Positions 1 through 12,829 of a stretch of 64,000 nucleotides of DNA are shown one piece after another. The stretch comes from Rapana venosa (lineage: Eukaryota > Mollusca > Gastropoda > Neogastropoda > Muricidae), in NCBI GenBank assembly GCA_028751875.1, contig CM054167.1, positions 16,790,814 to 16,854,813 on the forward strand. Direction: 5' to 3'. Numbering within the stretch: the first letter of the stretch is position 1; each line of letters begins with the position of its first letter. Position numbers and translations under genes: made by a program. The notes below the pieces were generated by a model that did not search any database, was not told the origin of the DNA, and worked only from the letters and a program-made list of their open reading frames with translations.

Positions 1-125
1 TGATAAAGTATCAAGGCTTCCATGTCGATGTTTTTCTAATTGGTGATTAAAAATCTTATACTTAAAGAATAGCAAATATTTTGCATAACAAACTGAACTA
101 AACCAGATGTTATACTGTTTCTAAA

Positions 126-126
<1 letters not shown>

Positions 127-205
<79 letters not shown>
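127..205. repeat. (GA)n microsatellite
   Basis: Uninterrupted AG/GA dinucleotide of about 79 bp. The counterpart near 43,955-44,030 is interrupted. Confidence 0.97.
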
Positions 206-207
<2 letters not shown>

Positions 208-395
208 AATAACGCTTTTTTATTGCCTTAAGCTGATAAGCTCATACAGCAAGAAGTCCTGTGGTGCAACGCAATTATAATTATGACATGGAAACCTCAG
301 CATTGATCTTCATAATGTACAGCCATACACGAAACTCTTTACTGTCCAGATTTGTTACACATTCCGAGCTTTTTTGTGCCAGGTCTTTGCCAGAG

Positions 396-511
<116 letters not shown>

Positions 512-1000
512 TTGACAGCAAAGCTCGGGTGATAAATCTGAAACCTTGCTTCAAACTTTCTCTCCTCTGTAATCCCTTTCCTGTTCATCTGCTATAAATC
601 TTGCGGAGAGAATCGTGTATATTATCTCCTAATGGACAGAGAAAGAGGGGAAGCACCCACCCTCTGTACGCCTTATGCAAGGTAGCGCACATACATGGGA
701 TCACTGTGCCTTGGAGAGTTAACTCGCATGCACGCACATGATCCATGCAAGTGTGAGACATGATTTGGCTAGTTCATTAAAAGGACAGTTTAAAGATCGG
801 TTCCATCCACCCTCCTCTCTCATTGCTTGCTGACTACCAGCAAATACATAATCAAGCAAATAAATTGACGAGTAGAGCATCAACCTTTCCTTAATTTCCA
901 GAAAATAGTAACATGTTATGTGTCAAACTTAATGCTGTGAAAAACGTGCCTGTAATACAGGAATGGCACAAGATGCCTAGCTAGGATGAACACAGAATGA

Positions 1001-1500
1001 NNNNNNNNNNNNNNNNNNNNNNNNNNNNNNNNNNNNNNNNNNNNNNNNNNNNNNNNNNNNNNNNNNNNNNNNNNNNNNNNNNNNNNNNNNNNNNNNNNNN
1101 NNNNNNNNNNNNNNNNNNNNNNNNNNNNNNNNNNNNNNNNNNNNNNNNNNNNNNNNNNNNNNNNNNNNNNNNNNNNNNNNNNNNNNNNNNNNNNNNNNNN
1201 NNNNNNNNNNNNNNNNNNNNNNNNNNNNNNNNNNNNNNNNNNNNNNNNNNNNNNNNNNNNNNNNNNNNNNNNNNNNNNNNNNNNNNNNNNNNNNNNNNNN
1301 NNNNNNNNNNNNNNNNNNNNNNNNNNNNNNNNNNNNNNNNNNNNNNNNNNNNNNNNNNNNNNNNNNNNNNNNNNNNNNNNNNNNNNNNNNNNNNNNNNNN
1401 NNNNNNNNNNNNNNNNNNNNNNNNNNNNNNNNNNNNNNNNNNNNNNNNNNNNNNNNNNNNNNNNNNNNNNNNNNNNNNNNNNNNNNNNNNNNNNNNNNNN
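1001..1500. other. Assembly gap of 500 N
   Basis: Exactly 500 N, so a scaffolding gap of arbitrary or estimated size. The homologous copy at 44,757 continues with real bases where this gap begins. Confidence 1.
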
Positions 1501-2179
1501 CCCAGTTACAGAATACAAGTTTCGCCGAAAACAGCCAGTCCAGTCATTTTGTTATAGGCAAATATATCTCCTGTCCACCGCACATAGGCCTTGAGCGGGA
1601 TAATATCTCGTCAACAGAAAAGGCTCAGAATTGAACAGAGTCAAATATGATTTTAGTTTAAAGCTGAGATAATATGTGTCTGAAAAATACTAGTGAGGAC
1701 GAAATTACAATAATCAGTCAATAGCTATGCAGGAGGAGGCTCAATGCTATCAAAGCTTTGCTTACTTCACAGTTTTAGCATCATTTTATACAGAGTAGTT
1801 TAACCTTATTCTCTATTTCTAAAACCTAAAAAATATTAAATTAAAGAAAAGGCAAACTCTCTTCTTTCTTCTTCTTCTTCTTCTTCTTCTTCTTCTTTCT
1901 TCTTCTTCTTCTCTCTCTCTCTCTGTTCACAATAATAGGAATTGTTTTTCGACTTACCCACTATTCATTGTCTTGATGTACTTTATTTACAATTGATACG
2001 AATACACGTTTATTGCGTTTCTCAATTTCTATCATAAAAAGTTCAAGATGATGACATTCTTAGTGCAGAATGTACAAATGCTGTTTTTCTGCGTTTTTTG
2101 TCTCTCTGGTCTTTTGTTCTTTGGTCTGTCTGTCTGTCTCTTTATCTTTCTTGCATTCAATAATTTTATTTTTCTATAA

Positions 2180-2187
<8 letters not shown>
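1501..2187. other. Unannotated AT-rich DNA with a TTC/CT microsatellite
   Basis: No coding or mobile-element signature was seen. A (TTC)n stretch followed by (CT)n lies at about 1,861-1,925. Confidence 0.6.
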
Positions 2188-3093
<906 letters not shown>

Positions 3094-3480
3094 TGTATAT
3101 TGATTGCATTGAGTATATAAAAGAATAAAATGAATAAAAAATAAAAATGATAGCTAACTGAGACATTAGCAAACATGGTTTTTGACATGGGAACGGTAAT
3201 GCTTCTGAAAAAAATAAATGTACACAACGTCTGTCTATCAGCATTCCCCGATTGACTGGTCTCAAACATCTAACACAATGATAAATAATCATGATTTTTA
3301 AATAGTCATAAATTATTGCTATTCAAAGATTAAAATGTCTCAAAGAAGCAAAATGACAATAAAAAATCAGACATTACTAAACCATCAAACAAAAAAATGT
3401 AAAACTATCTGGCACTCTTGCTTCTGTGCATAATGAGTAGTTAATGCAAAACCTAAGGAATTTAACTCTTGCTACTATTT
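3094..3480. other. Unannotated AT-rich spacer
   Basis: AT-rich, with no protein or repeat signature recognised. It ends where LINE endonuclease homology begins. Confidence 0.5.
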
Positions 3481-3489
3481 TTCTTGCTA

Positions 3490-3777
3490 ATAGTTTGTGG
3501 GCCACATTGTAATAACCAATCAAATGAAAGAGGCTTGAGACTCCTGGAGTTTGCCAGTAACAACCACCTCCAGCTAGTGAATACACTTGGCCCACACAAG
3601 AAATCCAGAAAATGGACATGGCATAGCCCAAATGGAGAACACCACAACCAAATAGATTACATCATGGTGAAAAGACGGTTTCAGTCTAGCGTTAACATCG
3701 CACAGACACGAAGTTTTCCAGGAGCAGACATAGGGAGTGATCATGATCTTGTGATGATGACTCTCCGACTAGTCTAA
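3490..3777 (+). pseudogene. LINE endonuclease domain, C-terminal part
   Basis: Encodes the end of an exonuclease-endonuclease-phosphatase fold that nicks target DNA for target-primed reverse transcription. Visible motifs are NERGLRLLEFA, the WTWHSP region, IDYIM with its conserved Asp, and GADIGSDHDLV containing the catalytic Ser-Asp-His. The N-terminal TWN segment and the metal-binding Glu region are missing through 5' truncation, and a stop ends the frame at 3,777 before the linker. The segment CGPxCNxxxNERGLRLLEFA is shared with the endonuclease at 63,638-63,880. Confidence 0.85.
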
Positions 3778-4414
3778 GAAAATCCACAAGCGGAACAACA
3801 TCAGGATCAAATTTGACCTCGAGAAGTGAAGGACCAGAGGTATTAGAAAATTTTCAAGCAAGGATAGGTGGAAAGTTTGCAGCACTCACTGTGATAGACT
3901 CAGACATAGATACACTGACGAATAGTTTCAATACAGCATTGACTGAAAGAGCAAGCGAGCTTCTTGGCAAACACCGACCAGTCAAAAAAACCATGGGTCA
4001 CACTTAACATCCTACAACTATGCGACAAGCGTAGAGAGTTGAAGAAAAAGAAAAATTAAACAAAAGAAAGAGCAGAACAATATAGGGCAGTCAACAAAAG
4101 AATCAGGAAGTCCATGACGGAGGCAAAAGAGAAATGGATCGGTGAACAGTGCCAAGACATTGAAGAGAACATCAAGGAAAACAATAGCAGAAAGCATATC
4201 AGCTGGTGAAAGACCTGACTAGCACAAAACGGGGAAAAAAGGTTTAACAATCCAAGACAAAAATGGGAAGTGTCTCACTGACGACCAGGATATTCTGAAC
4301 AGATGGACAGAATACTGCTCCGACCTGTATAACTATAGAACCGCAGGAGATCCAGATGTCCTTAATGTACCAGCAAGCAAAGACACAGACAGTCACCCTA
4401 TCCTCCGAGAAGAA

Positions 4415-5931
4415 GTGGAAACAGCCGTCAGATCGCTGAAAAAGGGAAAGTCAGCAGGGGCTGACAACATTCCAGCTGAGTTGGTTCAAGCTGGAGGGGA
4501 AGCCATGATCAGCACCCTACTAAGAATCTGCAACAAGATCTGGCAGACAGGAAAATGGCCAACACCATGGACAGTCACTCATCATCACCCTCCCCAAGAA
4601 AGGAAATCTACAACAATGCCATAATTACCGCACAATCAGCCTCATATGCCACCCAAGCAAGGTCATGCTGCAGATAATATTGAATAGACTGAAGCCACAA
4701 GCAGAGACCATCATTGCTGAGGAACAAGCAGGTTTCAGAGCAGGGCGCAGCACAACCGAACAGATATTCAACCTCAGAATACTATGTGAGCGGTACCTTC
4801 AACATCAACAAGACCTTTACCACGTATTTATCGATTTTAAGAAGGCATTTGACAGGGTGTGGCATGCAGCTTTGTGGGCAACCATGAATTTGTACAGCAT
4901 CAATGCAAACCTGATCAGAGTCATTTAAAAGCTGTTTCAGCGAGGCCACCAGTGCAGTGTACTACAACAACAACATTGGAGAATGGTTTCGAACAACAGT
5001 TGGAGTAAAGGCAGGGCTGTCTACTATCACCCACTCTTTTCAACATCTTCCTTGAGAGAATCATGGCTGATGCACTGGAACATCTGAAGGATCAGTCAGC
5101 ATTGGTGGCAGAACGATCACAAACCTCCGCTTCGCAGATGACATTGATGGAATAGCAGGATCAGAAAAAGAGCTTGCCAGCCTAACAGAACACTTGAATA
5201 AGGCCTCCAAAACATACGGCATGGAAATCAGTGCAGAGAAGACCAAACTGATGACTAATAACACCAACGGCATTAGCGCTGATATCAGGGTTAATGACCA
5301 GAAGCTGGAAACAGTTCAAAGCTTCAAGTACCTGGGAGCCATTGTATCAGACCAGGGATCCAAGCCAGAAGTAGTATGCAGGACTGCACAGACAATAACA
5401 GCTTTGTCAAAACTAAACACCATCTGGAGAGATAAAAATATCTCACTTATCTCCAAGATCAGACTAATGCGCTCCCTTGTCATATCCATATTTCTGTATG
5501 CCTGTGAATCATGGACCCTGACTGCAGATTTGGAGAGAAGAGTACAGGCGGTGGAGATGAGATGCTTTCGGAGACTCCTTGGCATCTCCTACAAAGACCA
5601 CATAAGCAACGAAAGCGTGCATAACAGAATCCAGCAAACCATTGGACCCTTTGAGAACCCTCTAACGATCGTGAAAAAACGTAAACTTAAATGGTATGGG
5701 CATGTCACAAGATCCAAAGGACTTGCAAAGACAGTTTTACAAGGCTCTGTCCAGGGAGGAAGAAGAAGAGGCAGACCAAGGAAGAGCTGGGAGGATAACA
5801 TCAGCGAATGGACAGGCCTAGAACTCAACAAAACCCTGAGAAAGGCAGAACAGAGAGAGGAATGGAGGGAACTGGTTGTTGAGTCTTTGAGGGTGCCCCC
5901 ACGGTCGTCAGACTACGGGACAGATAGATAG
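4415..5931 (+). pseudogene. LINE reverse transcriptase and C-terminal region, frameshifted
   Basis: Reverse transcriptase that copies element RNA at the nicked target. Three frame segments can be followed. 4,415-4,624 has KKGKSAGADNIPAELVQAGG. 4,665-4,928 has EEQAGFRAGRSTTEQIF and motif A, FIDFKKAFDRVW. About 5,100-5,931 has motif C, LRFADDIDGIAG, with FADD at 5,131-5,142, then YGMEISAEKTKLM, FKYLG and SIFLYACESWTLT. The C-terminus holds the basic run WYGHVTRS..GLAKTVLQG..QGGRRRGRPRKSWEDN, highly characteristic of this lophotrochozoan and cnidarian LINE group. Stops and frameshifts at about 4,624, 4,928 and 5,030 show decay. Clade assignment as RTE-like is from recall of family features, not a search. 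Confidence 0.88.
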
Positions 5932-6029
5932 ATAGATAGATAATATTTTTCAATTCACCATTGAGTGTACAATGAGTATATATTGCAAAACCTATGCAAA
6001 TTTCTTTGCTAAATCAAATGTAAATAAAC

Positions 6030-7597
6030 AATTGGAATAATGGATTATAGTTAAATATAATAAAACAAAGTTATTAGTAATTGGAAAAGGTTGTGTAGTT
6101 GACAATGATCTGCCGTTTGATAATGTTGATAAAATTAAAAGCCTTGGAATAGTCTTTGCACCTGGAAAAATGGCTAAAGAAATAGAAGACAACTGGGAAA
6201 AAAGAGTAACGAACTTACTCACCATGATTAAAGAATGGTATAAGAGGGATCTAAGTATACAGGGCAAAATCATAGTTATAAAAACTGTTCTGATCAGTCA
6301 GTTCACATACGCTTTGCAGTCAGATGGCCTTCCAAAACCCATTCTTATTAAAATCAACACAATTTTATACAAATTTCTTTGGCAAAAGAAATATAGTAAT
6401 AGACAGGCGTTCGAAAAAGTCAAACGGAAAATAAGGAAAACAGATTATAAAGACGGGGGTTTGAATATGGTAGATATGATCCAAATGCAGGAGATATTTA
6501 ATTTGCAGTGGATAGGTAGACTGCACAATAGAGGCACGGGCACCTGGCGTGTCATCACTCTTTGGCATTTAAATAAAATTGCCCCAGGTCACCACGTGTT
6601 CGAAGTTAATTGCTATAGTTATGAAATGCAAGGACTTTCCGTAGTTAAGAATAGATTTTGGAAAGATGTATATGCAACATTTTTTAGATAAAATGTCAAA
6701 AACTAATTTGGAAAACGTATTAGCAGAACAAATTGGACAGCAGCATCTCTTTAATAACAGACTTATCAAGTATAAACATACAATAATAAACTTTCAAAAA
6801 TGGAAAGAAAAGGGATTTGTACGTGTTAAAGATATTAGTAATCCACAGGAAAAACGTGTTCTGTCATTAAATGAAGTGACTGAGGTGTTGAACCAAAACA
6901 AAGCAATAACACCATTTCAGTACTTTGCACTCCTAAACGCTATTCCTAGACCATGGATTGATACAATTATAGAGGGAACGATAGTCTTTTCAGAGGAACA
7001 GAATAGACATATAGAAGCAGGCAAATTTGACGCCTAACCAATTCAAATTAAGCACCATCTAATGGCAAAAAACTGTCACTGAATCTTTTATACCTCATGC
7101 AGTTGATTTCTGGCACAGAAAACTTGACTTCACGCTTGACAAACATGTATGGCTTATGCCAAGATTGGCTACAAAAGAAGACTAAGAGAGCTGCAATGGA
7201 AAATACTGCACAATCTGCATCCAGCTAATATTTTGCTACATAAAATGGGTATATCTGATTCTGTGCTTTGTGACTACTGCTCAAACTTAATCGATTTCAT
7301 TGATCATTTCTTTTATGAATGTCCAAAAGTAAAACGATTTTGGACGTATATTGACAACACTCTTGTCTGTAACTGGTAAAACCCTTCATCTGTCAGTCAC
7401 TGACATTCTGTTTGGCTATAATCCAAAGGAACTTACTGAAACAAATCGTTGGATCAACAAAATTATCTTGCTTAGAAAAATTAGCATTAGTAAGATCAAA
7501 AATAACAAATCTAAGCTACAATACCAGGTGGCTTTTGAACAAGAAGCACAGCTGAGAAAATTACTGTCAACTAAATTGTCCGTGACAATATAAAAAG
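6030..7597 (+). mobile_element. L1/Tx1-like LINE, 3' half, decayed
   Basis: Begins about 90 bp after the GATA tail of the preceding LINE. It encodes the region downstream of the polymerase active site. A frame from about 6,057 gives KTKLLVIGKG, then about 6,170-6,691 with WEKRVTNLLTMIKEWYKRDL, IQGKIIVIKTVLISQFTYAL, FLWQKK and the YKDGGLNMVDMIQMQEIFNL block. 6,666-7,037 and 7,149-7,379 continue with RELQWKILHNLHPANILLHK and the zinc-knuckle-like C-x2-C...H-x4-C of CDYCSNLIDFIDHFFYECPK, then 7,351-7,593. Four overlapping frames mean accumulated indels. The polymerase core upstream is missing. Confidence 0.85.
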
Positions 7598-7693
7598 ATA
7601 TCCACAGTGAAACATCTAGTAAAAATTGGTATGTAACTTTTTTCAGATATGTATATACATTCTTTAATTCAAAAGAAAGAGTACTGGGGGAGG

Positions 7694-8015
7694 GAAATAA
7701 TAATGTATGGAATTTATATAGCGCTGAATCTTGTAAAGCAACAAATCAAAGCGCTCATGAATATATCATGTATAAAAGACAGAGCTATGTGACTGATGTG
7801 ATTTAAAAAGAAGAATGTGTGAATGATGTGGGGGGAAAAAGATGTTCTGCGTGCGGGCACACACGGGGCCTCGGTTTATTGTCTTATCCGGAGGACTTTG
7901 GGGGAGAGCGGAGTCGGCACTGATGTCAACTCCGGAGGAAAAATCCTCTTAAACGGGATTCGAGAAGGGTCGTGGGGTTGCGAGCGCAATATTCTAACCC
8001 CAGGCTTTTTCCCCT
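7694..8015 (-). mobile_element. tRNA-derived SINE (family A) with GCGCT tail
   Basis: Minus strand from about 8,010: 'ggggttagaatattgcgctcgcaa' as A-box region and 'ttctcgaatcccg' as B-box region. The body has the family A landmark 'cacacggggcctcggtttat' (plus sense). The 3' tail at 7,698-7,762 has paired GCGCT motifs and 'tatataaattccatac'. The shared-block boundary lies immediately to its right at 8,023. Confidence 0.72.
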
Positions 8016-8129
8016 CCTCTATGTTTACAACGAGATTCTCGACAATATTCTGTCTGACCGCGTCTCGTCCTCTGTCTGTCTCTGCTGTCCAGAGCTGTCT
8101 ATCGCACCTATCTCTTCATCTCTCCGCTC

Positions 8130-8430
8130 TCTCTTCTCTCTGAATTTTAATAGACACATACAGCGTATCATGATACATGACGAAATTCCGATTCGAACAT
8201 ACGAAATTCTGATTCGAAATTTCCGGATATATTTGTCAAATCAAAACGCTATAGTAAGGTTGATCTTTAAATATGGGTCCATGTGTAAGGATTCAAAAGA
8301 AGATGAGGTTCATTTTTTGTACTCCCTTTCCAGAATTACAACAAGTATTAGAGAGCAACTTGTATTCCCAGCAAAATATTTCAGGTATCCAAAGTGTCAT
8401 TGTGCCGGCGCAAATGTTATGTGTTGAATC
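8130..8430 (+). pseudogene. LINE C-terminal fragment with cysteine-histidine motif, degenerate
   Basis: A frame here reads EIPIRTYEILIRNFRIYL...SMCKDSKEDEVHFLYSL..SIREQL..PAKYFRYPK. This resembles the C-terminal zinc-binding region of Jockey/CR1-type LINE proteins, which have a CxxC...EDExHFxxxC pattern. Compare CPLCKQAPEDEVHFVLCC at 62,690-62,950 in this window. Several of the cysteines are lost, so this is a relic. Identical copy at 24,504-24,804. Confidence 0.5.
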
Positions 8431-8439
8431 ACTGGGCAT

Positions 8440-9848
8440 GTTGGGATGTATGAGGTCATGCGCATATTTTTTTTTGTTGAAAAGTTGGCTAAGCTTATCA
8501 TTGTTACTACAAGTATTTTTTTTTTCTGAAGTAAGTGCAGTAGTTCACTTGCGGTTGCATCACTCACTACCAACAGTGATGGCCGCCTATCCTCTCATCA
8601 CTACGTTGGCTAGAGGAATAAATAGTTCCTACCAAATTTCACCATTGCAAATCAAAACAAAACTTCACACTTTGGCCTTGGCCAGTGCAAGTCTGGGACC
8701 TGCATTCCTCCCCGTCCCCACTGAAGTCTCCCATATTCAGCTAGGCTGTGCTGGGAGAGAGGTAATAAGATATTAAAATTGTGTACTGTAAACTTGCACT
8801 TGACAAGGTAAACTAATGAAGGAAACTAACGAAAATAAAATAAAAAGTGACAAAGAAATTAAAACCACCATTAGATAAATAAAAGGAAGTGCTAAAAGAG
8901 GTAAACACTAGGATGGAATAAGATATGATTGGTAGAAAGGAAAATGTAGCGAACAAAACGATAGGGTGACTTTATCAGAATGGGCCCTCATCGAAAATTT
9001 GACGAGTACTCAAAATTGGAATATAAAGCAAATATTTAATTCTTTTAAATACTTATGTATATCCTGTTGGTCTTGTCACAGGATACAGGTCCATTCATCC
9101 GGATGAACACTTTAACGAGAATATCACGCGACCCAGAAGTTACATGGGAGAATCTGGAACCGTCTGCTCAGCAGAGGATGCTGGTACATGAAGAGGAAAG
9201 AAGATATTTGCCGCCCTAACCATGAACACTTTTTTTACTTGTGAACAGTCGGATAGCTTGGTCACGCCTTCAAAAAGGAATACAGGGGGCTGTTATAAAC
9301 TGAGACAGAATCCTTGACTGTTTATCAACTGGCGGAACTATTTGATACTTGGTGAATAGCGCTCAAACTCAATCAACTTGAATTCAGTGTTAATTGATAC
9401 GATCAGGTTGAAATTGTGCTGTCCCCAGTATGAAAGTAATCGTGACAACATAACTATATACGTCTAATCAATCCTTAGTAGAGGGAGGGACGAGGAACGT
9501 TATAAAACAATGTGTGGCTGCCTCTCTGGTTGAAGTGGAGAGGATGGGCGTGAGTTGCTGGAGGCTAGGCCCCAGCAGCCAGTATAATATGCATTGGTAA
9601 AATGCTCTATGACCTGGTTACAGAGACACCGTGTTTATTAAAACTCGTATTGTTAATGTCAACACTCAACAAGTGAAATTACAGAGTTTTAGAGAGTAAG
9701 CATAAACATCTCTTGGTACAAAGCGTTAAAATGGCAAGCTAGTGTAGTAACAAAATTGTTCATTCCCTTGGTGTATTGTCTTGTCACCCTCATTGGTCTT
9801 GTACAAAAACTCCCTTCACAAGGGGCCACAAGCCTATTCTGAATAAAT
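8440..9848. other. Unannotated DNA within the 6.9 kb block
   Basis: No domain, splice-supported exon or repeat family recognised. Short open frames lack protein-like features. The same applies to 24,814-26,222. Confidence 0.5.
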
Positions 9849-10310
9849 CTCTCATCGTTCTCCTTCCTCTCAATCTCTCTCACTCCTCCTTCATCTCCTC
9901 GTCTCCTCTCATCCTCTCTTCCCTGCTCTCCTTCTCCCCAGCTCCTCTTCTCCACCATCTTCCCCACTCACCCTCTCCGTCCTCTCTTTCCTCGGTCTCC
10001 CTCTTCTCCCGCTCCTCCCCCTTCTTCGCTCCTCTCTCCGCTTCCGTCCTTCCTCGACCACACCTCTGCTCTCCTCCCCCTCTCGCCAACATCTTCCTCT
10101 CCTCCCTCCCACTCTCGTCGGGACGTTATAGAGGTGCCACGACACCCCTCTCCCCCGCGCCTCCCTCCCTTCTTCTCTCCAGTTTCGTCTCATTCCTTTC
10201 TCTCAATCGTGAGCTCCCCTCTCTTCTCTCTTCTCTCGCTCTTTCCCCCCTCATCCTCTCAATCACTCCCTCTTCTCTCATCAGTGACTGGAGATGTAAA
10301 AAAGCACATG
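9849..10310. repeat. Pyrimidine-rich (CT/CTC) low-complexity tract
   Basis: Almost all C and T on the plus strand with irregular CTC/TCC units. The predicted Ser/Pro/Leu-rich peptides are composition artefacts. Identical copy at 26,223-26,684. Confidence 0.85.
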
Positions 10311-10847
10311 GTGCTTATTCATTAACCCTCAAAATAACAGAATCTTTTGATTTGATGTATTCTCTCTCAGGGCCGACTGCCGGTAAAAATATATAAAATA
10401 AAAACACATGAGTGGCTTATTCATTATTCTCGAAAATAAAAAATTTGAGATTAGATAAAACGATTTGATTTGATTTGAATTGATTGATTCTCCTCTCTAT
10501 CCTGTCTCCTCTATCCTCTCGTCTTATTCTCCTTCTCACGATCTCACTCTCTCTCCGCCCATTCTCTCGATTACCTAACGTGTATCTCGTCAAATCTGGG
10601 ATCTCTCTCTCTCCTCCTCTCTCTCGACTCTCTCATCTTCTCTTCACTCTCTCTCTCTCCCTCATCCACTTATTTTTAAGCGCTGGCATTTCCTCCCTCA
10701 TTCAAATATCAACACAATAACAACGTTTTCCAAAGTCAACCGCACAAACGAGACACATTTCTATCTACATCACACAAATAGACTTAAAACTGAAGAGTCA
10801 CAGACAAAAACTCTTTGACACACACAACACCAACACAACCACACTAA

Positions 10848-11096
10848 CCACCAACAACCTCCCGTTTTCTACATGAGTCTGCTTCCCAATACCAAAGTCC
10901 AACTTCCCAAAAATACAACGGCAACGGGCAGCGCATCTTCTCACCACCAACAACACCACCACCACCCTTGCACTACTACAATACTGACCTCTTCTTCAAC
11001 TGGCTTAACAAATCTTCTCACGATGTGCGCTAGATCCTTTGCCAAGCCTTCGACGAAGAGCGTGCCATAGCAAAGAAGATCTCAGCGACACTGCAG
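10848..11096 (+). pseudogene. Possible unrecognised coding exon, interrupted by one stop
   Basis: The frame starting at multiples of three is open from 10,848 and reads a Gln/Ser/Pro-rich stretch, then LHYYNTDLFFNWLNKSSHDV. A single TAG follows at 11,031-11,033, then ILCQAFDEERAIAKKISATL, ending at a good donor (ctgcag|gtaggt). Composition is protein-like and unlike the flanking repeats. I do not recognise the product. The stop may be a sequencing error, since this block is error-rich elsewhere, or mark a pseudogene. The frame also stays open past the donor to the TG tract at about 11,390. Identical copy at 27,222-27,470. Confidence 0.33.
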
Positions 11097-11384
11097 GTAG
11101 GTCTGAGCGTCCACGGACTGTGGGTCAATGGGCAGAATCACGGTAGATCAAGGACGGCAGGATGTTCGCTGACAGGCGGCTATGGGTCAACTGCTTCCAG
11201 GGGCCGAGAGAGCGTGACCAGTAGCCCGACCCGCTTCCGCGCTGGCCCTCTCAGAGCAAAGCCTTCAATTCATCACACCGCCACCCTGCTCCCAAGGAGT
11301 CATGGAAGAGAGGTACGGCAGTGTGATGAGGTTTGTGGGGGATTCCGTGTGTGTGGTGTGTGTGCGGGGTGGTTGGTGGGGTTG

Positions 11385-11386
11385 TG

Positions 11387-11425
<39 letters not shown>

Positions 11426-11966
11426 GAGTGTGTGTGTGTGTGTGAGTCGCACGTGTGTGTTGTGTGTGTGTGTTGTGTGCTCGTGTGAGTGTTGTTGTGT
11501 GTGTGTGTGGTGTGTGTGTGTGTGTTGTGTAGTGTGGTGTGTGTGTGTGTGTGTGGTGTGAGTGAGAGTGTGTGTTGTGATGTGTTGTGTGTTGTGGTGT
11601 GTTTGTGTGTGGTTGTGTGTGGTTGGTGTGTGTGTAGTGTTGTGAGTGTGTGCTGTGTTTGAGTTGTGTGTGTGTGTTGTGTGTGGTGTGTGTGTGTGTG
11701 TGTGGTGTGTGTGTGTTGTAGTGTGTGTGGTGATGAGTGAGTGTGTGTGCGTGTTGTGTGTGTGGTGGTGAGTGTGTTGTGTGTGTGTTGTGAGTACATG
11801 TGGTGGGTGGGTGGGTGTCGAGTGTGTGTGTGGTGTGTGTGCTGTGTGTGTATGTGTGTGTGTGTGTGTGTGTCGCGTGTGTGTGTGTGTGTGTGTAATG
11901 TGGTGTGTTGTGTGTGGTGTGAGCGTGAGTGTGTGTGTGTGTGAGTGTGTGTTGTGTGAGATGTGA

Positions 11967-12011
<45 letters not shown>

Positions 12012-12045
12012 TTTTGTGTAGTGTGTGTGTGTGTATAGTGGTGTG
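11385..12045. repeat. (TG)n microsatellite, about 660 bp, interrupted
   Basis: TG dinucleotide with frequent TGTTG, GTGGT and GAGT interruptions. Cys/Val and His/Thr repeat peptides predicted here are not genes. Identical copy at 27,759-28,419. Confidence 0.95.
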
Positions 12046-12533
12046 GTGGTGGTGGGTTTGTTAGCTTGGGGTGGGGTTGAAAGTTTTGTAGAGTAGAGGT
12101 ATCCGGGCGGTGTGATTCAGAGTCCACAGATTCGAGAAAATTTATGCCATTTTAAGACATGTAGACTTATTTAACAGAACAAAACAAGAACGTTATAATC
12201 ATCTATTTGCTGCAAGATAATGTACACTACACACAGAAAAATGTTGCACTTCATACTTCTCTTTTTCCCTCTTTTCCTCAAACACTCACATCACATATAT
12301 GATATATCCTGATGATATCTGCTTGAAGAAATCAACTGATGATTATGACACTTAATTTAGTTTGTACATGTGTGTTGAAGGTGGGTGGGTGGGTGAGTTT
12401 GTGAGTGTAGTGTGTGTTGTTGTTGTTGTTGTTGTAGTTTTTTGTTTATGATTTTATAAAACTTTCAGGATTCCTAAAGGAATGGTCACTGTATGTAGGC
12501 TTTCCATGTATCTGGTTCAAGCCCTAGGCACTC

Positions 12534-12660
12534 CTCTCTCTCTCTCTCTCACTCGCTCGTCTCCTTCCTCGTCTCTCTCCCTCATCCGTCTCCGCAAGAT
12601 CTCTCTCTCTTCTCTCTTCTTCTCTCTCTCTTTCTCTCTCTCTCACTCTCTCTCCAGGAA
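12534..12660. repeat. (CT)n microsatellite
   Basis: Interrupted CT tract. Identical copy at 28,908-29,034. Confidence 0.9.
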
Positions 12661-12800
12661 ATCTTGTGCACACGTAAAAACTTGTTCGTGCCTTTCAGAA
12701 GAGTGGGCAATTGTGCCGTCTGGGGGACGGTGAACAAAGTTTTTACGAAAAACCGCTTGACAACCGAAAAACGCGGACTATTTATTTATTTAGTTTATTT
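12661..12800 (+). mobile_element. SINE family A, 3' portion
   Basis: Plus-strand match to the family A body: 'gcacacgtaaaaacttgttcg', 'agaagagtgggcaattgtg' and a 'tttatttatttag' 3' end. The tRNA head is missing. Indels against other copies are frequent. Identical copy at 29,035-29,174. Confidence 0.6.
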
Positions 12801-12829
12801 ATTTATTTATAACCACTTCTCCAAGTCAC

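Larger units (their letters stand above)
3481..5942 (+). mobile_element. RTE-like non-LTR retrotransposon, 5'-truncated and inactive
   Basis: Carries the last third of an APE-type endonuclease, a linker, a reverse transcriptase with FADD motif and a basic C-terminal region, in that order on the plus strand. The 5' end is lost inside the endonuclease near 3,490. The 3' end is a short (GATA)n tail at 5,923-5,942, typical of RTE-type elements, which often end in short tandem tails instead of poly(A). Several frame changes and stops break the ORF, so it cannot encode a working protein. The same family reappears at 33,226-33,450 (minus, 3' end only) and at 62,957-64,000 (5' part, inverted). Confidence 0.9.

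Noticed and set aside
916..1557. Open frames of about 190-200 codons on both strands
   Set aside because: They span the 500-N gap and consist of unknown residues.
8273..8776. 167-codon open frame (repeated at 24,647-25,150)
   Set aside because: Overlaps the LINE relic in another frame and continues through T-runs and non-coding-like sequence. No domain or conservation signal was seen.
9776..10396. 206-codon Ser/Leu/Pro-rich open frame (repeated at 26,150-26,770)
   Set aside because: Lies in a CT-rich tract with open frames on both strands; composition-driven, with no domain.
11250..12127. His/Thr-repeat and Cys/Val-repeat proteins
   Set aside because: Translations of the TG/CA microsatellite on each strand. 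The same peptides appear at every TG tract (15.6, 16.6, 35.6 and 43.5 kb).
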